Source of the DNA: Haliclystus octoradiatus
Taxonomy: Eukaryota > Cnidaria > Staurozoa > Stauromedusae > Haliclystidae
NCBI GenBank assembly: GCA_916610825.1
Contig: OU744451.1
Span: 13,751,905 to 13,815,904 of the forward strand
Length of the DNA: 64,000 nt
Direction of reading: 5' to 3'
Shown here: in pieces, positions 46,938-59,268 of the stretch
How the letters are laid out: every line of letters starts with the position of its first letter
Position numbering within the stretch: the first letter of the stretch is position 1
Notes under the pieces: model-generated
Told to the model about the DNA's origin: nothing
Databases searched by the model: none
What the model saw: only the letters and a program-made list of their open reading frames with translations
Position numbers and translations under genes: made by a program

Positions 46938-48306
46938 TCTAAAGCTACTAGAGACGTCACAAACTATATGCTTAATTCTGTTAAAAATATAATGTGCATT
47001 AGTTAAACAGTGAACACTTTCTTACAGCTGATCCCATTTGAATATTCAAAGATTAAATGTAAGAGAATTACATGTATAACAATTACATTACATAACTACT
47101 TATATGGTCTCGATCACAGATTATAGGTTATGTGGTCTAGGCGTGGGTAGCTCTTTCAACGAATTTATATTTATTTACAATTAAACAAATCAATAGACAG
47201 CTCAACTCAGTAAGCACGTATGTATATGTTATCAAACACACAAAATGTTTCCCTGTAAATGTTGAATCGATCCGTCTCATGCATGAGGTAATGTTGTTTT
47301 GGTGATACAACACCGCAACACCCACACTTCCTAACCTACTGAACCCTGTGCTTTGTATCTACCAACAGTGTGGAGCCAATATACTGCTGGTCCAAACAAT
47401 TTTTTTAACAATATTTCATAGTTTTAACCAATGTTACAATTGATGCGTGGGTACACTCGTCTGACTAAAATTGCGCAAAAAGTCGGACATAATATATCAC
47501 TTTAGTTTGCGTCTGGTAAAAGAAAACAATCTTGTCTTGTCTCAATCGAATATTGTCCGCTAGAGCTTGACCATTTTATGCTCATTAACACAGATGTGTG
47601 AATACTACCCGAATATGAGTCTGAACCCGATCCAATCGGATAGGATTCGGGTTGATCTTTTATGTATTCGGGTCGGATCAAATCGTATTTGCAGTGCCAC
47701 TTTTTGTTCAGATTAGTTCGGAATCAAAATTATCATGCATTGATAATATAAATAGAATTGGATGCAATGCTGTTGATCAGCATGCTAAAGTCGTTCAACA
47801 TGTATTAGAAAGCACACTGTTAGCAAATATATAACTGTCTTGATTGTTTCAATCAGTATATAACTTACTATTCTCCCATACCACAGCAGCAAAGATTATT
47901 GAGGCCACGCATGCGTACTAAGATCCAATTTTACAGCATGTGCTTCGACGATGTCGGTACTATTTCTGATTATATACTATTTCGTATGAGCGCCATTTTG
48001 TTGTTTTTGACTCCAAGCCAAAAGCCGTAATATCACGATTCTACGTAGCATGATCAAACATCAATAACAGACAATCAGTGATCGGTAATGCATTCAATGA
48101 TTTTATAATTAATAAGAGTTATTATAAACTACTGTTTTTTGAATGTGTTTCCGAATAGACTTGGGCGATGATGTTATTTTAGTATAAAATCTTCTATTCC
48201 CAAAGGAAGTATCCGTTATAGTATTTAATATTTATATATGAAACGTGTAGATTAATGTTCTCAGGAGAAATATCCATTTTTAATCATTTGATAAATTTCT
48301 TTGTAG

Positions 48307-48470
48307 ATTGTAAAGTACCAACCAAGCCACTTGTTGCCAACCCATGCCAATTTGCTAGATGCAACATTGTAGGGGCCTTCTGTCGTCCATATTACTGCAA
48401 TGGACAGGCACAAGCACTGTGGTATACAATCAACCCACTCACTGGTTATTGCCAAAGAGTGAAATGTTAG
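48307..48470 (+). pseudogene. Orphan terminal exon of the WAP-like gene
   Basis: This 164-base segment, preceded by TTCTTTGTAG and ending in TAG, matches exon 4 of the gene at 53385-53548. The only coding difference I see is one codon (AGA here, ATA there, giving Arg instead of Ile after CQFA). It has no exons 1-3 upstream in this copy, and it lies 5' of the intact gene, so ordinary splicing cannot use it. A matching AATAAA follows at 48576-48581. Near-identity implies recent duplication. Confidence 0.85.
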
Positions 48471-50291
48471 TCGTATCTCTCAGTCCAAGTGTCTGCACGA
48501 GGTGAGAACATTTAGTCTAATGCCGACATCAAAATAACCAAATAAGTTCTATTTATCAAACTTTAAAATCTTAACAATAAACAGGAACCATTCGCTACAA
48601 GAACAATATAATTAGCAAATATAAACAATGGAAAACTTAACAATAAATTTAGCTGCTTATATCTATATACCATAGAATGTATCACATGTTTTCACAGATT
48701 AAATTGCCTGATGACCGCCTTGGCGTGAAACTAATGGTAGCAAATATGAGTGTCAGATTTTTTCGTTTGTTTATTTTTAAACAGCTCTGCATTTATGGCA
48801 TCGAGCACTATTGAAACAGCAAAGACAACATAAGTACCTTGACATTACTGCTATATTTATATATATAAAATGAGAGTCAAAAATGAAACATTCTAGATTT
48901 CCGCTACTTCAAGTTTCACACCAGAAGGTGATCATCATAATTATATATATATACATATAACAGCTATTAAATCTATACGATATAAATCTGACATATAAGA
49001 CTTGTAGATCATGTACTCAAAATTTTACATACTACAGTTTAAGACAGTGCATAAAAAGATTGGATTTATACAGAGTTAATAAATATGCTTTTATTTATTT
49101 CAGCTTGAAGTCGCTGCGTTATGAGATAGAAACCAAGCCCAAACCAAGTAGTTAGTCCATCATAATCCAACATTACGGTTCTTGCAAAAATCATTTCAAC
49201 CAATGACTATCATGCATGGAGATATAAATAGAATTAGATGCAATACTGTTGATCAGTACGTTAAAGTCGTTCAACATGTATTAGAAAGCACATTGTTAGC
49301 AAATATATAACTGTCTTGATTGTTTCAATCAGTATATAACTTACTATTTTGCATTAATATTGTTTTCTTTCATATTTGCTTTCATTCTTTCAACAACAAT
49401 CTTTGCTAATTTTGTGATGCCATTGTACCAACCCTTCATGAGAGGCTTATAATCCCATAGGCTAAAGTCGTTCTGTTAGCATGGGGGAATTTGAGGGAAA
49501 TGCGCCCTTATAAAGTTAAGAAAGATAACACCGATAAATCTCCTTAAAACAGACGTATTCTGTATAGGAAAAATAAACTTATCATTTTGTGTGTGTTGCT
49601 CTACTATTTTAATGCTATTTTCTAGAAAAGTATGAGAGAATAAAACTATGGATCGACACTTGAATGATTTTCTATATCGCCTATCTTTAGCTAATAACGT
49701 TTATATCTCATCAACCTTAGGACTTAAAATTGCTCTGCGGTTACCTCTCGTTTATAGAGATATTTCATATGTGTAGGATAATTGGTAGACGATGACTCAA
49801 GATAACGGCGCAGTGGAGATATCAACAGAATATACACGCAGCAATATAGTTACTACATTTATTTCAAGACATGGAAATGAGGCTACACAACAAAGAGGCT
49901 AGACAATACATTGACTATCACACATCTCTCCTTTGAGTTTATTTGTAATGAAGTACTGTGTTATGGAAATAGGCTAATTATAAGAAAGTCAATGTAATTG
50001 TAATGAAGTATTGTGGCTAAATTTAAAGCAAAAGATTATTGACTGCAATCTTATTACTGATTAAAGGTTACATGTCGATATAAAATTACATTATCTAATT
50101 AATATTTTGAGAATATTGGAAAGTTGAAAATCATTTTTAAATCTATCATTGATTCTACTATACTGATTTTACTATCCATCATTAAATACTGTATATTAAT
50201 CAATCGTTTTACTTGTTCACTTTTTTCCGTAGTATGCTGGTCCTTCTCTAGATCTAGATGGGTATATTTTATGATTTAAATCCCCATTCGG

Positions 50292-51133
50292 CAGGGCTGT
50301 AAGTAATCGTGATTAAAGTGATCGATTACTGTAATCAATTACTTTTCTGAAAACGTAATTTTATCGGTATTCATTACTATTTTTGATAAAGGTAACGGAT
50401 CACTTTTTTTGCTTTCTTAGCAATTGCTGATCACTTTCTTGGCACAGGAACAATAGCCTAGCTTCACTGTTTTAAATGCCTACAACTCTGTAACAATAAG
50501 TGCCAAATAAACATCTCTTAAAAATGTCACCTATTCACTTAATTACAACTATAGAAATAAAAAAATAGTAATCAGGATATCAAACACTAGACTATTATAA
50601 CTAATCTTATATTTAAAAGTATGATTTCCTAACAACACAACTTCGGTGGCACATTTGATTGTCTACCTCTTTTTATTATGGTAAGATATCACATATAGTT
50701 CAATATCTCAACACTTATGATATACGATATGATATGATATATTTCGTCATTTTGACCGGAAAATTTAGGGCACTTAATTACACGTATGAAGTGTCACTTA
50801 CATACAGCCGTAATTAAGATTAAGAAATAATTTAAAAGGTTACCAATCAAGACATGATGATACTATGATTATAATAATGACCTTTTTTTTTCTAAATAGA
50901 AACACAAGATTATTGTTATTGGAAATCAAAAAGAATATTTGCGTTAAAAAATGTGTTATTTTGTAGTGAAGCCATTATTACCCTCTTCTTATAAAAAAAT
51001 GTTATCAGTAGGCCTAATTAGTAATCGTAATTACTTTTGAAACAACTAATTTTTCACTGGTAATCGATTACTTTTCTGGAAAAGTAATTGTAACGGTAAT
51101 TGATTGCTTTTTAAGAGAAGTTTTACAGCTCTG
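50292..51133. mobile_element. hAT-like MITE in WAP-locus copy 2
   Basis: This is the same element at the same site as 46034-46875, with the same CCATTCGG duplication (50284-50291 and 51134-51141). It was therefore copied with the locus rather than inserted twice. Confidence 0.9.
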
Positions 51134-51679
51134 CCATTCGGTAATCCATCCATTGTATCACCCCCTTTAATATTTTCTGTTGGCTGTTTCTGTTTTCTAA
51201 AGCTACTAGAGACGTCACAAACTATATGCTTAATTCTGTTAAAAATATAATGTGCATTAGTTAAACAGTGAACACTTTCTTACAGCTGATCCCATTTGAA
51301 TATTCAAAGATTAAATGTAAGAGAATTACATGTATAACAATTACATTACATAACTACTTATATGGTCTCGATCACAGATTATAGGTTATGTGGTCTAGGC
51401 GTGGGTAGCTCTTTCATTGAATTTATATTTATTAAATAAATCAATAGGCAGCTCAACTCAGTAAGCACGTATATAAGTATGCTATCAAACACACAAAATG
51501 TTTCCCTGTAAATGTTGAATCGATCCGTTTCATGCATAACGTAATGTTGTTTTGTTGATGAAACGCCACAACACCCACACTTCCTAACCTACTGAACCCT
51601 GTGCTTTGTATCTACTAACAGTGTGGAGCCAATATACTGCTGGTCCTATCATTGCTGTGACAATATTTCATTGTTTCAA

Positions 51680-51724
51680 CCAATGTTACAATTGATGCGT
51701 GGGCACACTGGTCTGACTATAAAT
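51680..51724 (+). promoter_or_regulatory. CCAAT and TATA motifs of the WAP-like gene
   Basis: CCAAT lies at 51680-51684 and TATAAAT at 51718-51724, about 100 bases before the start codon, leaving a 5' leader of about 75 bases if transcription starts 25-30 bases after the TATA motif. In copies 1 and 2 the corresponding string reads GACTAAAATTGCGC instead of GACTATAAATTGCGC, so the TATA motif is missing there while CCAAT is kept. Confidence 0.6.
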
Positions 51725-51826
51725 TGCGCAAAAGTCGGACATAACATATCACTTTAGTTTGCGTCTGGTCAAAGAAAACATTCCAAGCAACCCAAAAGAA
51801 TCACATTAAATCATCAATAAATCATC

Positions 51827-53548
51827 ATGGCCTATGTCTTTGCTCTTGGTGTTCTTCTGGCAGTTGTATGCTTATCGGTATGTAGATTTTAATTATAAAT
51901 ACATTATACTTATAGCTTGGCATTCCTGAAGATGTTTGATTTGATCATTACATCATTACTTTATATATCCTTAACGGCAGTATTCTATCGATGTATGCTT
52001 ATACGGTATATCAATGAAATGAATTGATTGTTATGCAAAAGATAAAGAAAATAGGCGATAAATTATTTATCAAATACAAGGTATCATGTAAGAATGTGAT
52101 ATAAAATGTATTAAACCATCCATGATAATCAAATCAATTTTATGGAATCAAAACTGTGCTGCGTATAATTTACGTCTAATTTAATCTGCTTTATGCGCAA
52201 CAAAAACTGCTCATATGTAATTTTCAATTTTAATTTCTACGTATAGAACTGCCAAGAAGCTGTTGAACCTGCAGGAAGACGTCTTCCAGTTTGCCCAGGT
52301 AAGATATGAATTGCCATTCGGTCAGTAATGATTCAAAAACATTGATTCAATTCCCATTTAAATCTCGTATGCTGTTTTATTATTAGTGAGGAATGGTTTC
52401 TGTCCTCCACTTGTCCTTGTCAATACAGAAGTCAAACCATGTAAAAGTGATTGTGGTTGTCCATACAAACAAAAGTGCTGCCGTGATCGATGTGGCAGTG
52501 TCTGCAGACCGTACTGTCCATTACCATGTAAGTAATCACGACCCGCAAGGCGAGTAATGTTGGCCTCTTGAGTGTCTGATGTTACCGAAAGTGTTCGTAT
52601 CAGAGTATTTAACACGGATAACCGTTTTCTATTTGATTTATAACATATATACACTGTTCATATTGACATTAAAAAGCTCAAAATAATGAACACATGTAAA
52701 TTCACAACGCTGCGCGTTTTTGAAAGTTATAAAATAGGAAGAAAATAGATTGAAAGTGAACGGGGAGAGCATTACTCAAGACTGGATACAAGTGTTTATA
52801 CTGTATAGAAAATTTAAAAATAAAATAGTGTATTTTAGGATCCTGAAATGCTGAAATTCATTGCAGCGTAACTTTCCGCTTTGGCGTTCACTGTAACAAA
52901 ACAAGAATGCTGTAGAACTATATGGACAGAAGCATTAAACAAGGGAGTTTTATATACTGTGTTTAATTTATGATTTGGTTTAAAATTCATTGTATTTTCT
53001 TGTTGGTAATTTGAATTTGAAGAGTATTTCTAAGCGCTCAATCAAATAAAGCCCTTACGTCGTATGAGCGCCATTTTGTTGTTTTTGACTCCAAGCCAAA
53101 AGCCGTAATATCACGATTCTACGTAGCATGATCAAACATCAATAACAGACAATCAGTGATCAGTAATGCATTCAATGATTTAATAATTAATAAGAGTTAT
53201 TATAAACTACTGTTTTTTGAATGTGTTTCCGAATAGACTTGCGCGATGATGTTATTTTAGTATAAAATCTTCTATTCCCAAAGGAAGTATCCGTTATAGT
53301 ATTTAATATTTATATATGAAACGTGTAGATTAATGTTCTCAGGAGAAATATCCATTTTTAATCATTTGATAAATTTCTTTGTAGATTGTAAAGTACCAAC
53401 CAAGCCACTTGTTGCCAACCCATGCCAATTTGCTATATGCAACATTGTAGGGGCCTTCTGTCGTCCATATTACTGCAATGGACAGGCACAAGCACTGTGG
53501 TATACAATCAACCCACTCACTGGTTATTGCCAAAGAGTGAAATGTTAG
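51827..53548 (+). CDS. Secreted WAP-type four-disulfide-core protein, 4 exons, 135 aa
   Basis: Exons: 51827-51877, 52247-52298, 52387-52527, 53385-53548 (408 bases). Every junction is AG/GT and the frame holds throughout. Exon 1 is a signal peptide (MAYVFALGVLLAVVCLS). Residues 33-74 form a WAP core: eight cysteines at 33, 40, 53, 59, 65, 66, 70 and 74 with the canonical C-x5-C-x5-CC-x3-C-x3-C end (CPYKQKCCRDRCGSVC), plus an extra Cys57 inside the first x5 loop. An intron falls between Cys33 and Cys40. Exon 4 encodes a second cysteine-rich module (NPCQFAIC, FCRPYYCNGQAQALWY, LTGYCQ) ending at Cys135. The mature part has 18 cysteines, an even number. WAP proteins are often protease inhibitors, antimicrobial or matrix proteins; the actual role is unknown. 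The start is the only ATG before the hydrophobic core. Confidence 0.88.
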
Positions 53549-53653
53549 TCGTATCTCTCAGTCCAAGTGTCTGCACGAGGTGAGAACATTTAGTCTAATG
53601 CCGACATCAAAATAACCAAATAAGTTCTATTTATCAAACTTTAAAATCTTAAC

Positions 53654-53659
53654 AATAAA
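53654..53659 (+). terminator. Polyadenylation signal of the WAP-like gene
   Basis: AATAAA lies 106 bases after the stop codon and is conserved in copy 2 (48576-48581). Confidence 0.6.
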
Positions 53660-54919
53660 CAGGAACCATTCGCTACAAGAACAATATAATTAGCAAATAT
53701 AAACAATCGAAAACTTAACAATAAATTTAGCTGCTTATATCTATATACCATAGAATGTATCACATGTTTTCACAGATTAAATTGCCTGATGACCGCCTTG
53801 GCGTGAAACTAATGGTAGCAAATATGAGTGTCAGATTTTTTCGTTTGTTTATTATTAAACAGCTCTGCATTTATGGCATCGAGCACTATTGAAACAGCAA
53901 AGACAACATAAGTACCTTGACATTACTGCTATATTTATATATATAAAATGAGAGTCAAAAATGAAACATTCTAGATTTCCGCTACTTCAAGTTTCACACC
54001 AGAAGGTGATCATCATAATTATATATATACATATAACAGCTATTAAATCTATACGATATAAATCTGACATATAAGACTTGTAGATCATGTACTCAAAATT
54101 TTACATACTACAGTTTAAGACAGTGCATAAAAAGATTGGATTTATACAGAGTTAATAAATATGCTTTTATTTGTTTCAGCTTGAAGTCGCTGCGTTATGA
54201 GATAGAAACCAAGCCCAAACCAAGTAGTTAGTCCATCATAATCCAACATTACGGTTCTTGCAAAAATCATTTCAAGCAATGACTATCATGCATGGAGATA
54301 TAAATAGAATTAGATGCAATACTGTTGATCAGTACGTTAAAGTCGTTCAACATGTATTAGAAAGCACACTGTTAGCAAATATATAACTGTCTTGATTGTT
54401 TCAATCAGTATATAACTTACTATTTTGCATTAATATTGTTTTCTTTCATTGTTTGCTTTCATTTTTTCAACAACAAATTTTGCTAATTTTGTGATGTCAT
54501 TGTACCGACTCTTAATGAGAGGCTTATAATCCCAGAGGCTAAAGTCGTTCTGTTAGCTGGAAAAGCGCCCTTATAAAGTGAAGAAAGATAACACCGATAA
54601 ATCTCCTTAAAACAGACGTATTCTGTATAGGAAAAATAAACTTATCATTTTGTGTGTGTTGCTCTACTATTTTAATGCTATTTTCTAGAAAAGTATGAGA
54701 GAATAAAACTATGGATCGACACTTGAATGGTTTCCAATATCGCCTATCATTAGCTAATAACGTTTATATCTCATCAACCTTAGGACTTAAAATTGCTCTG
54801 CGTTTACCTCAGTTATAGAGATATTTCATATGTGTAGGATAATCGGTAGACGATGACTCAAGATAACGGCGCAGTGGAGATATCAACAGAATATATACAC
54901 TCAGCAATGGAGTTACTAC

Positions 54920-55841
54920 CATAGACATAATAGATATAGACTGCTGATGACATTCGAAAGCGGGCTTAAAGTGTAGCACCTATGAGGATCCATAATGGCT
55001 GACACATGCTCCCAAAGTGGCGGGAAAAGCAGTGTTTTGGCCCAATATTTTTGTTAGAAAATAAAAGAATAGATGAGCCGGATTATTTCGAGCTACTTTT
55101 AAAGCAACTAAATATGATTGAATTTAACAGGTTTGTTGTGTATCACTCAATTTCGAATTAAATCCGCTTAATTATTGTATCAAATTTTCATTGAAATATT
55201 CCAATTTTGTAAGTAGGAATATTGCTGCTTTTGTAACAATAAGACATCAAAATTTCAGAATCTTCTCAGATTTAACATTTATTTATCATCCAAGCTGTAT
55301 TTACCGGACAAGGTGCATGTTTACTGCTGGTTACAGCAAAGCACAGGACGCAGAATGAGCGTAGAAAAGTTGATATTGAAACAATAACAAACAAATTACA
55401 ATAATGCTACGAAATATCTTCAAATTTAATTTACCAAATATCCAAATATTTTACACCCCATAGTGATAATAGTTATAAAGTCTAAGATTGATGAAGATAG
55501 CCACAAATTAAGCCTCATAACCAGCAGTACCATCGCAAAACAAGTGTAGCGGGACTAACGGATACCAATTAATATCAAAATATGCTAATTTTTTATTATA
55601 ATAAATGCTTCCGTATCATTAAATCCATATTAAAAATGTTCAAAAGCAAGACAGATAGATATATGCAGCGATTTAAATCAATTCAAGCACTTTATGCTTA
55701 CTTCAAATACCAAATTGTATTGGAATTTAGACTTTTGCGGTCAGTTTACAACATACAACTTCAACTGTTGGGCGCATTTGTCTACCATTTTGGCTGCCCA
55801 TGAGTGCCACGCGTCACGTGACCCCATCAGCGGTCTATATG
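54920..55841. mobile_element. Non-autonomous DNA element with 8 bp TSD
   Basis: It interrupts the downstream segment of copy 3 at GTTACTAC (54912-54919); the right flank is GTTATTAC (55842-55849), one mismatch. The uninterrupted site reads AGTTACTACATTT in copies 1 and 2. The ends are related inverted repeats, CATA...TAGACTGCTGATG and CATCAGCGGTCTATATG; the left one has about 13 extra bases. The frame 55582-55803 has no transposase features. hAT-like by TSD length. Confidence 0.78.
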
Positions 55842-56243
55842 GTTATTACATTTATATCAAGACATGAAAATGCGGCTACACAGCAAAGAGGCTAGACAAT
55901 ATATTGATTATCACACATATCTCCTTTGAGTTTACTTGTAATGCAGTACTGTATAATGGAAATAGGCTAATTATAATAAAGTCACTGTAATTGTAATAAA
56001 GTATTACAGCTAAATTTATCAAAAGGGTTGTAGTTTGAGTTAATTGATAGTTAGATAAAAGATAACACAGCAATAAACAGCAAGTAACAGTAAAATAATA
56101 TATATTCATAATATCGTACGATACGAAAAGCATGTGCTTTTAAGCAGTCCCGGATACAGGATTTTGAATACCCCTCTTAAAATGACGTAATCAAATTTCC
56201 ACGCCCAAATTAGGGGACAAACCCTCCTTTTTCAACGGCCCTG

Positions 56244-56615
56244 TAAAAAAGGTAATGTAGACGGTGTCGCCCTACCAAAGGCACCCGTACCACTCCTCTA
56301 TTTCTAGACGAGTGGCTTTTTTCGCTGAGAGCAATGATTTTAAACGCTCTATATTGATCTCAGCCGCGATACTGCAGATCAATTTCAACAGATTTCATGG
56401 CAGATAGGTCTTGATTGTCAATGCGCAATGATGCGCCGCAGCTACTCACAATGCAATTCCCCCTGGACCATTCCATCCGCCATCCTCAGATGGTGCTCAT
56501 TTGATGTTTCAGATAAAGTCAAGGCTGAGTTGACCTTAGGGAGATTTGAGCCACAGTCGATCAGATATGATCGATCTGAAGTTCGGTTGCTCTGCCATCT
56601 GAGCTAATCCTCCTT
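56244..56615 (-). mobile_element. tRNA-derived SINE, 372 bp
   Basis: On the minus strand it starts at 56615 with AAGGAGGATTAGCTCAGATGG, a tRNA-like 5' end (acceptor stem GGAGGAT, A box TTAGCTCAGATGG), and has a B-box-like GTGGCTCAAATCTCCC, whose last bases can pair back to the acceptor strand. A tRNA-unrelated body of ~280 bp and a short ACCTTTTTTA tail follow. It is flanked by the 10 bp direct repeat AACGGCCCTG (56234-56243 and 56616-56625), as expected for LINE-mediated insertion. The partner LINE is unknown. Confidence 0.85.
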
Positions 56616-56625
56616 AACGGCCCTG

Positions 56626-58198
56626 GAAGAGGAAATAAATAGTCATTTAACAGTCCCACGGCACCAACAACTCCCTTTATCATTTATTTTGTTTAATAAA
56701 AGGGGAATCTATCATTGTTTCTAAATTTGATACCGTTACATTAAATTACCAATCAAGGCAATATTAGCCTTCGTGCAGGCTAAAATATAACTTGACAAAA
56801 GTGTAAATATACGTTATGTATGTTGTTCAATCAAATTTGAAAGCATAGTGATAAAATATGTATTAAATTTTATAGTTAGCACTTAAATAAATTATCGACA
56901 GACAGCACTGATGTTCTTTCTGATATTTGACTACTAATCGACGCTGGAATCGGTTCTCGGTTCTCCGCAATCCAATAAAACAAAATCAAAACAAACGTAC
57001 ATGAGATCATATGAGCAGTGGTCATATTCATCTCGTATTGATACAGTAGGCTCATCATCTAGGAAAGAAGCCAGCATCTCTTTCTCGATTAATGATTACT
57101 CGGTTAGCTAAATCTCAAAGTTGACTATCAGTTCATAATTGAGCACATGCATCCAGAGAAGAAAAATTGTAGATTTGTAACAATTGAGCTGCGGTAAAGT
57201 TGCAAATCAAACCAATAATGTAAATGAATAGCAACATTAGTATTATTTTTGTTTAACAAAGTTAACAGTCACATTGATAATTCCAGATTCTGGATGACAT
57301 ATATGGCAATTATGACAACTTCAATCGATTTTACGATTTGGCAAACGAGTAAATTTTCTCAGAAGCCAAAACTGCAGATATAATAACTTTCACTCTCTGA
57401 TTTCCTTCGATGATAATTCTCCGTCACGTATCAAAGATCAGATTATAATTTAAATGTTGGAATATATTGTACTAAGTGAGTAAGTGATCAAAACAACAGT
57501 CATGGCTCATGACTGCAGGACAACAAAATAACCGTGTGTCAAAAATAAGTAAGCTTCCCGCTCGTAGTTTTTGAATCTCTTTAACGAACATGTGCAGATG
57601 ATTTTTCTGTCAAATATGTCCAGGATAGAAGTAGTTTGTCAATTGTTTTAAAACCAATAATATTGCGTAAATCATGGACATGCTTGATTTCTTCCAATCA
57701 AATACTTGCCTCAATCTGCAGTTCGGCATTTTCCATGTCAGGATTGTTACAAAGTTTGTCAATTGTTGTAAGTATTAAGAGAATCAAAAATTTCATCTCT
57801 AACCAATCAGGTGCCAAACAGAAATCATGTCAATTGTTATCAAAGTAGGTCAATTGTTAAAGTCTCTGATCATTACCCAATCACAGTGCAGTGGATTGAG
57901 ATCATTTGATTGATGAAAGCTGTTCAATAGCCTGCGTGTAAACTAAAACCTATCTTAACGAAAGTGTAAACACAGTTGTTCAATCGAATAAGTGTCGGCA
58001 GCGATGACGTTTGCAATGTTAATTCAATTAAAAATGCCCTACTTCATGGACATGATCCATCATTTATCAAAGTTTTAGGAGACTACCCCGTGCAGAATAC
58101 CAGATTACGTCATGATAACGTTATCGATGGAAGTGGTACGTTTGTCAATTGACATACGAGACCCCCCTCTATCAGGGCCTGCTTTGAAGGCACCCTTA
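56626..58198. other. Interval without recognised gene
   Basis: The word GTCAATTGTT recurs at about 57636, 57757, 57828 and 57850 and again as GTCAATTGACA at 58143. The frame 57636-57848 covers these repeats and has no recognisable features. No splice-supported exon or RNA gene is seen. Confidence 0.4.
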
Positions 58199-59268
58199 TG
58201 TTATAGCCTCTTATGGTAACACTACACCGTAACATCCTCCCCTTCATATAATATAAATTGAAATTAACGTTGATTAAGATATCATTGTGTCTTGGCACGT
58301 AACAGTAACAATAGGATCAGGGGATACCTACCACAGCATTAAATATAATTTGAGCTTGATTCTTGCTCCGTAATAAATATAAATAAAGTGAATGAATACA
58401 TCCTCTGCAATGCTTTGTCATGATGTATTGATATCAACTAGTACACGATAGTACTATTTTTCAATCAGGCATCGATATATCTGGAAGGCTTTCTCACTGA
58501 TCTTCCTTATCTAGTGACATATGGTGTACCAGTAGAGCCGCTTGGATTGAGCGGAGAAGTATTGGTTGCTTGGTTACTCTCTGATTCTTCAATGATAGAT
58601 GCTGTAGGATTTTCTTGAGATGCTATATAAGTATCATCATCTTCTTGTCCGGTTTTAACCACTTTTCATTTCTGCGATAGTTTTTGCCAGTTTCTTGTTG
58701 TAAGTTGTACTATGAACAAACGGGGGCCAAAATTTGATGAAATTGATCCAGCAGACCATGATTGCTTTTGTATTGAGGGTTGGATGCGTACATGTTATCC
58801 AATCTGTAGTTCTGGTCTTGTCTTTGCGGTCTGGTCATAATGTTCCTTACTTCGTTTCTCTCTTCTGTTGATCATATCAGGTACTCCTTCCATTATTTTT
58901 GGTGCAAGACTTACTTTTGTACAAGGTATTGTTGTTTTAGTTCTTTATTTGCTCAATAGTTTCTAAGCTGGTGAAAACCCATCAGGGCCAGGTGCGTTAC
59001 GCCAATCAAGTAGACTTTGTGGAAATAAACAAATCTCACTTCTCTGGCAGGAAAATCCTATTTAAACAATCTTTCTATGACAGTGAGAACATATTGTTTG
59101 GAGTTTAGATTACAAAAGAGTTTATAGGAGAGATCAAATAAATTTTGAAAATGTCAATGAGGAGAGCGCTAAAATAAATCCTTTGCGTCAGCCATCTTTG
59201 TTCCCCGTGTTGCACATTTTCGTCAGCAGTCTGTGTAAGTCTATGGTTCAAACACATTGCTAGCTGTT

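Larger units (their letters stand above)
46938..51187 (+). repeat. WAP-locus copy 2 (terminal exon only)
   Basis: Order: upstream segment (46938-47870), a joining piece with TCTCCCATACCACAGC (47872-47973), the terminal-exon segment (from GTATGAGCGCCATTTTG at about 47984 to 49357, matching 53059-54435), then the downstream segment with the second hAT-like MITE (49358-51187, matching 45096-46937 almost throughout). Exons 1-3 of the gene are absent. Confidence 0.9.
51188..54911 (+). repeat. WAP-locus copy 3 (complete gene)
   Basis: The upstream segment (51188-51780) is followed by exons 1-3 with their introns, which have no counterpart in copies 1 and 2, then by the terminal-exon segment (53059-54435) and the start of the downstream segment (54436-54911). 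Another element (54920-55841) interrupts the latter, which resumes at 55850 and fades out by about 56020 without the hAT-like MITE. Confidence 0.88.

Noticed and set aside
44350-47834. Pairs of short frames conserved between WAP-locus copies (62 aa minus, 60 aa plus)
   Set aside because: They lie in the duplicated non-coding upstream region; they are kept because the duplication is recent and have no recognisable features.
48261-48455. Minus-strand 64 aa frames opposite the WAP terminal exon (also at 53339-53533)
   Set aside because: They are shadows of the plus-strand exon, which has a splice acceptor, an in-frame link to upstream exons and a polyA signal.
57636-57848. 70 aa plus-strand frame
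   Set aside because: It overlaps repeated GTCAATTGTT words and shows no protein features.
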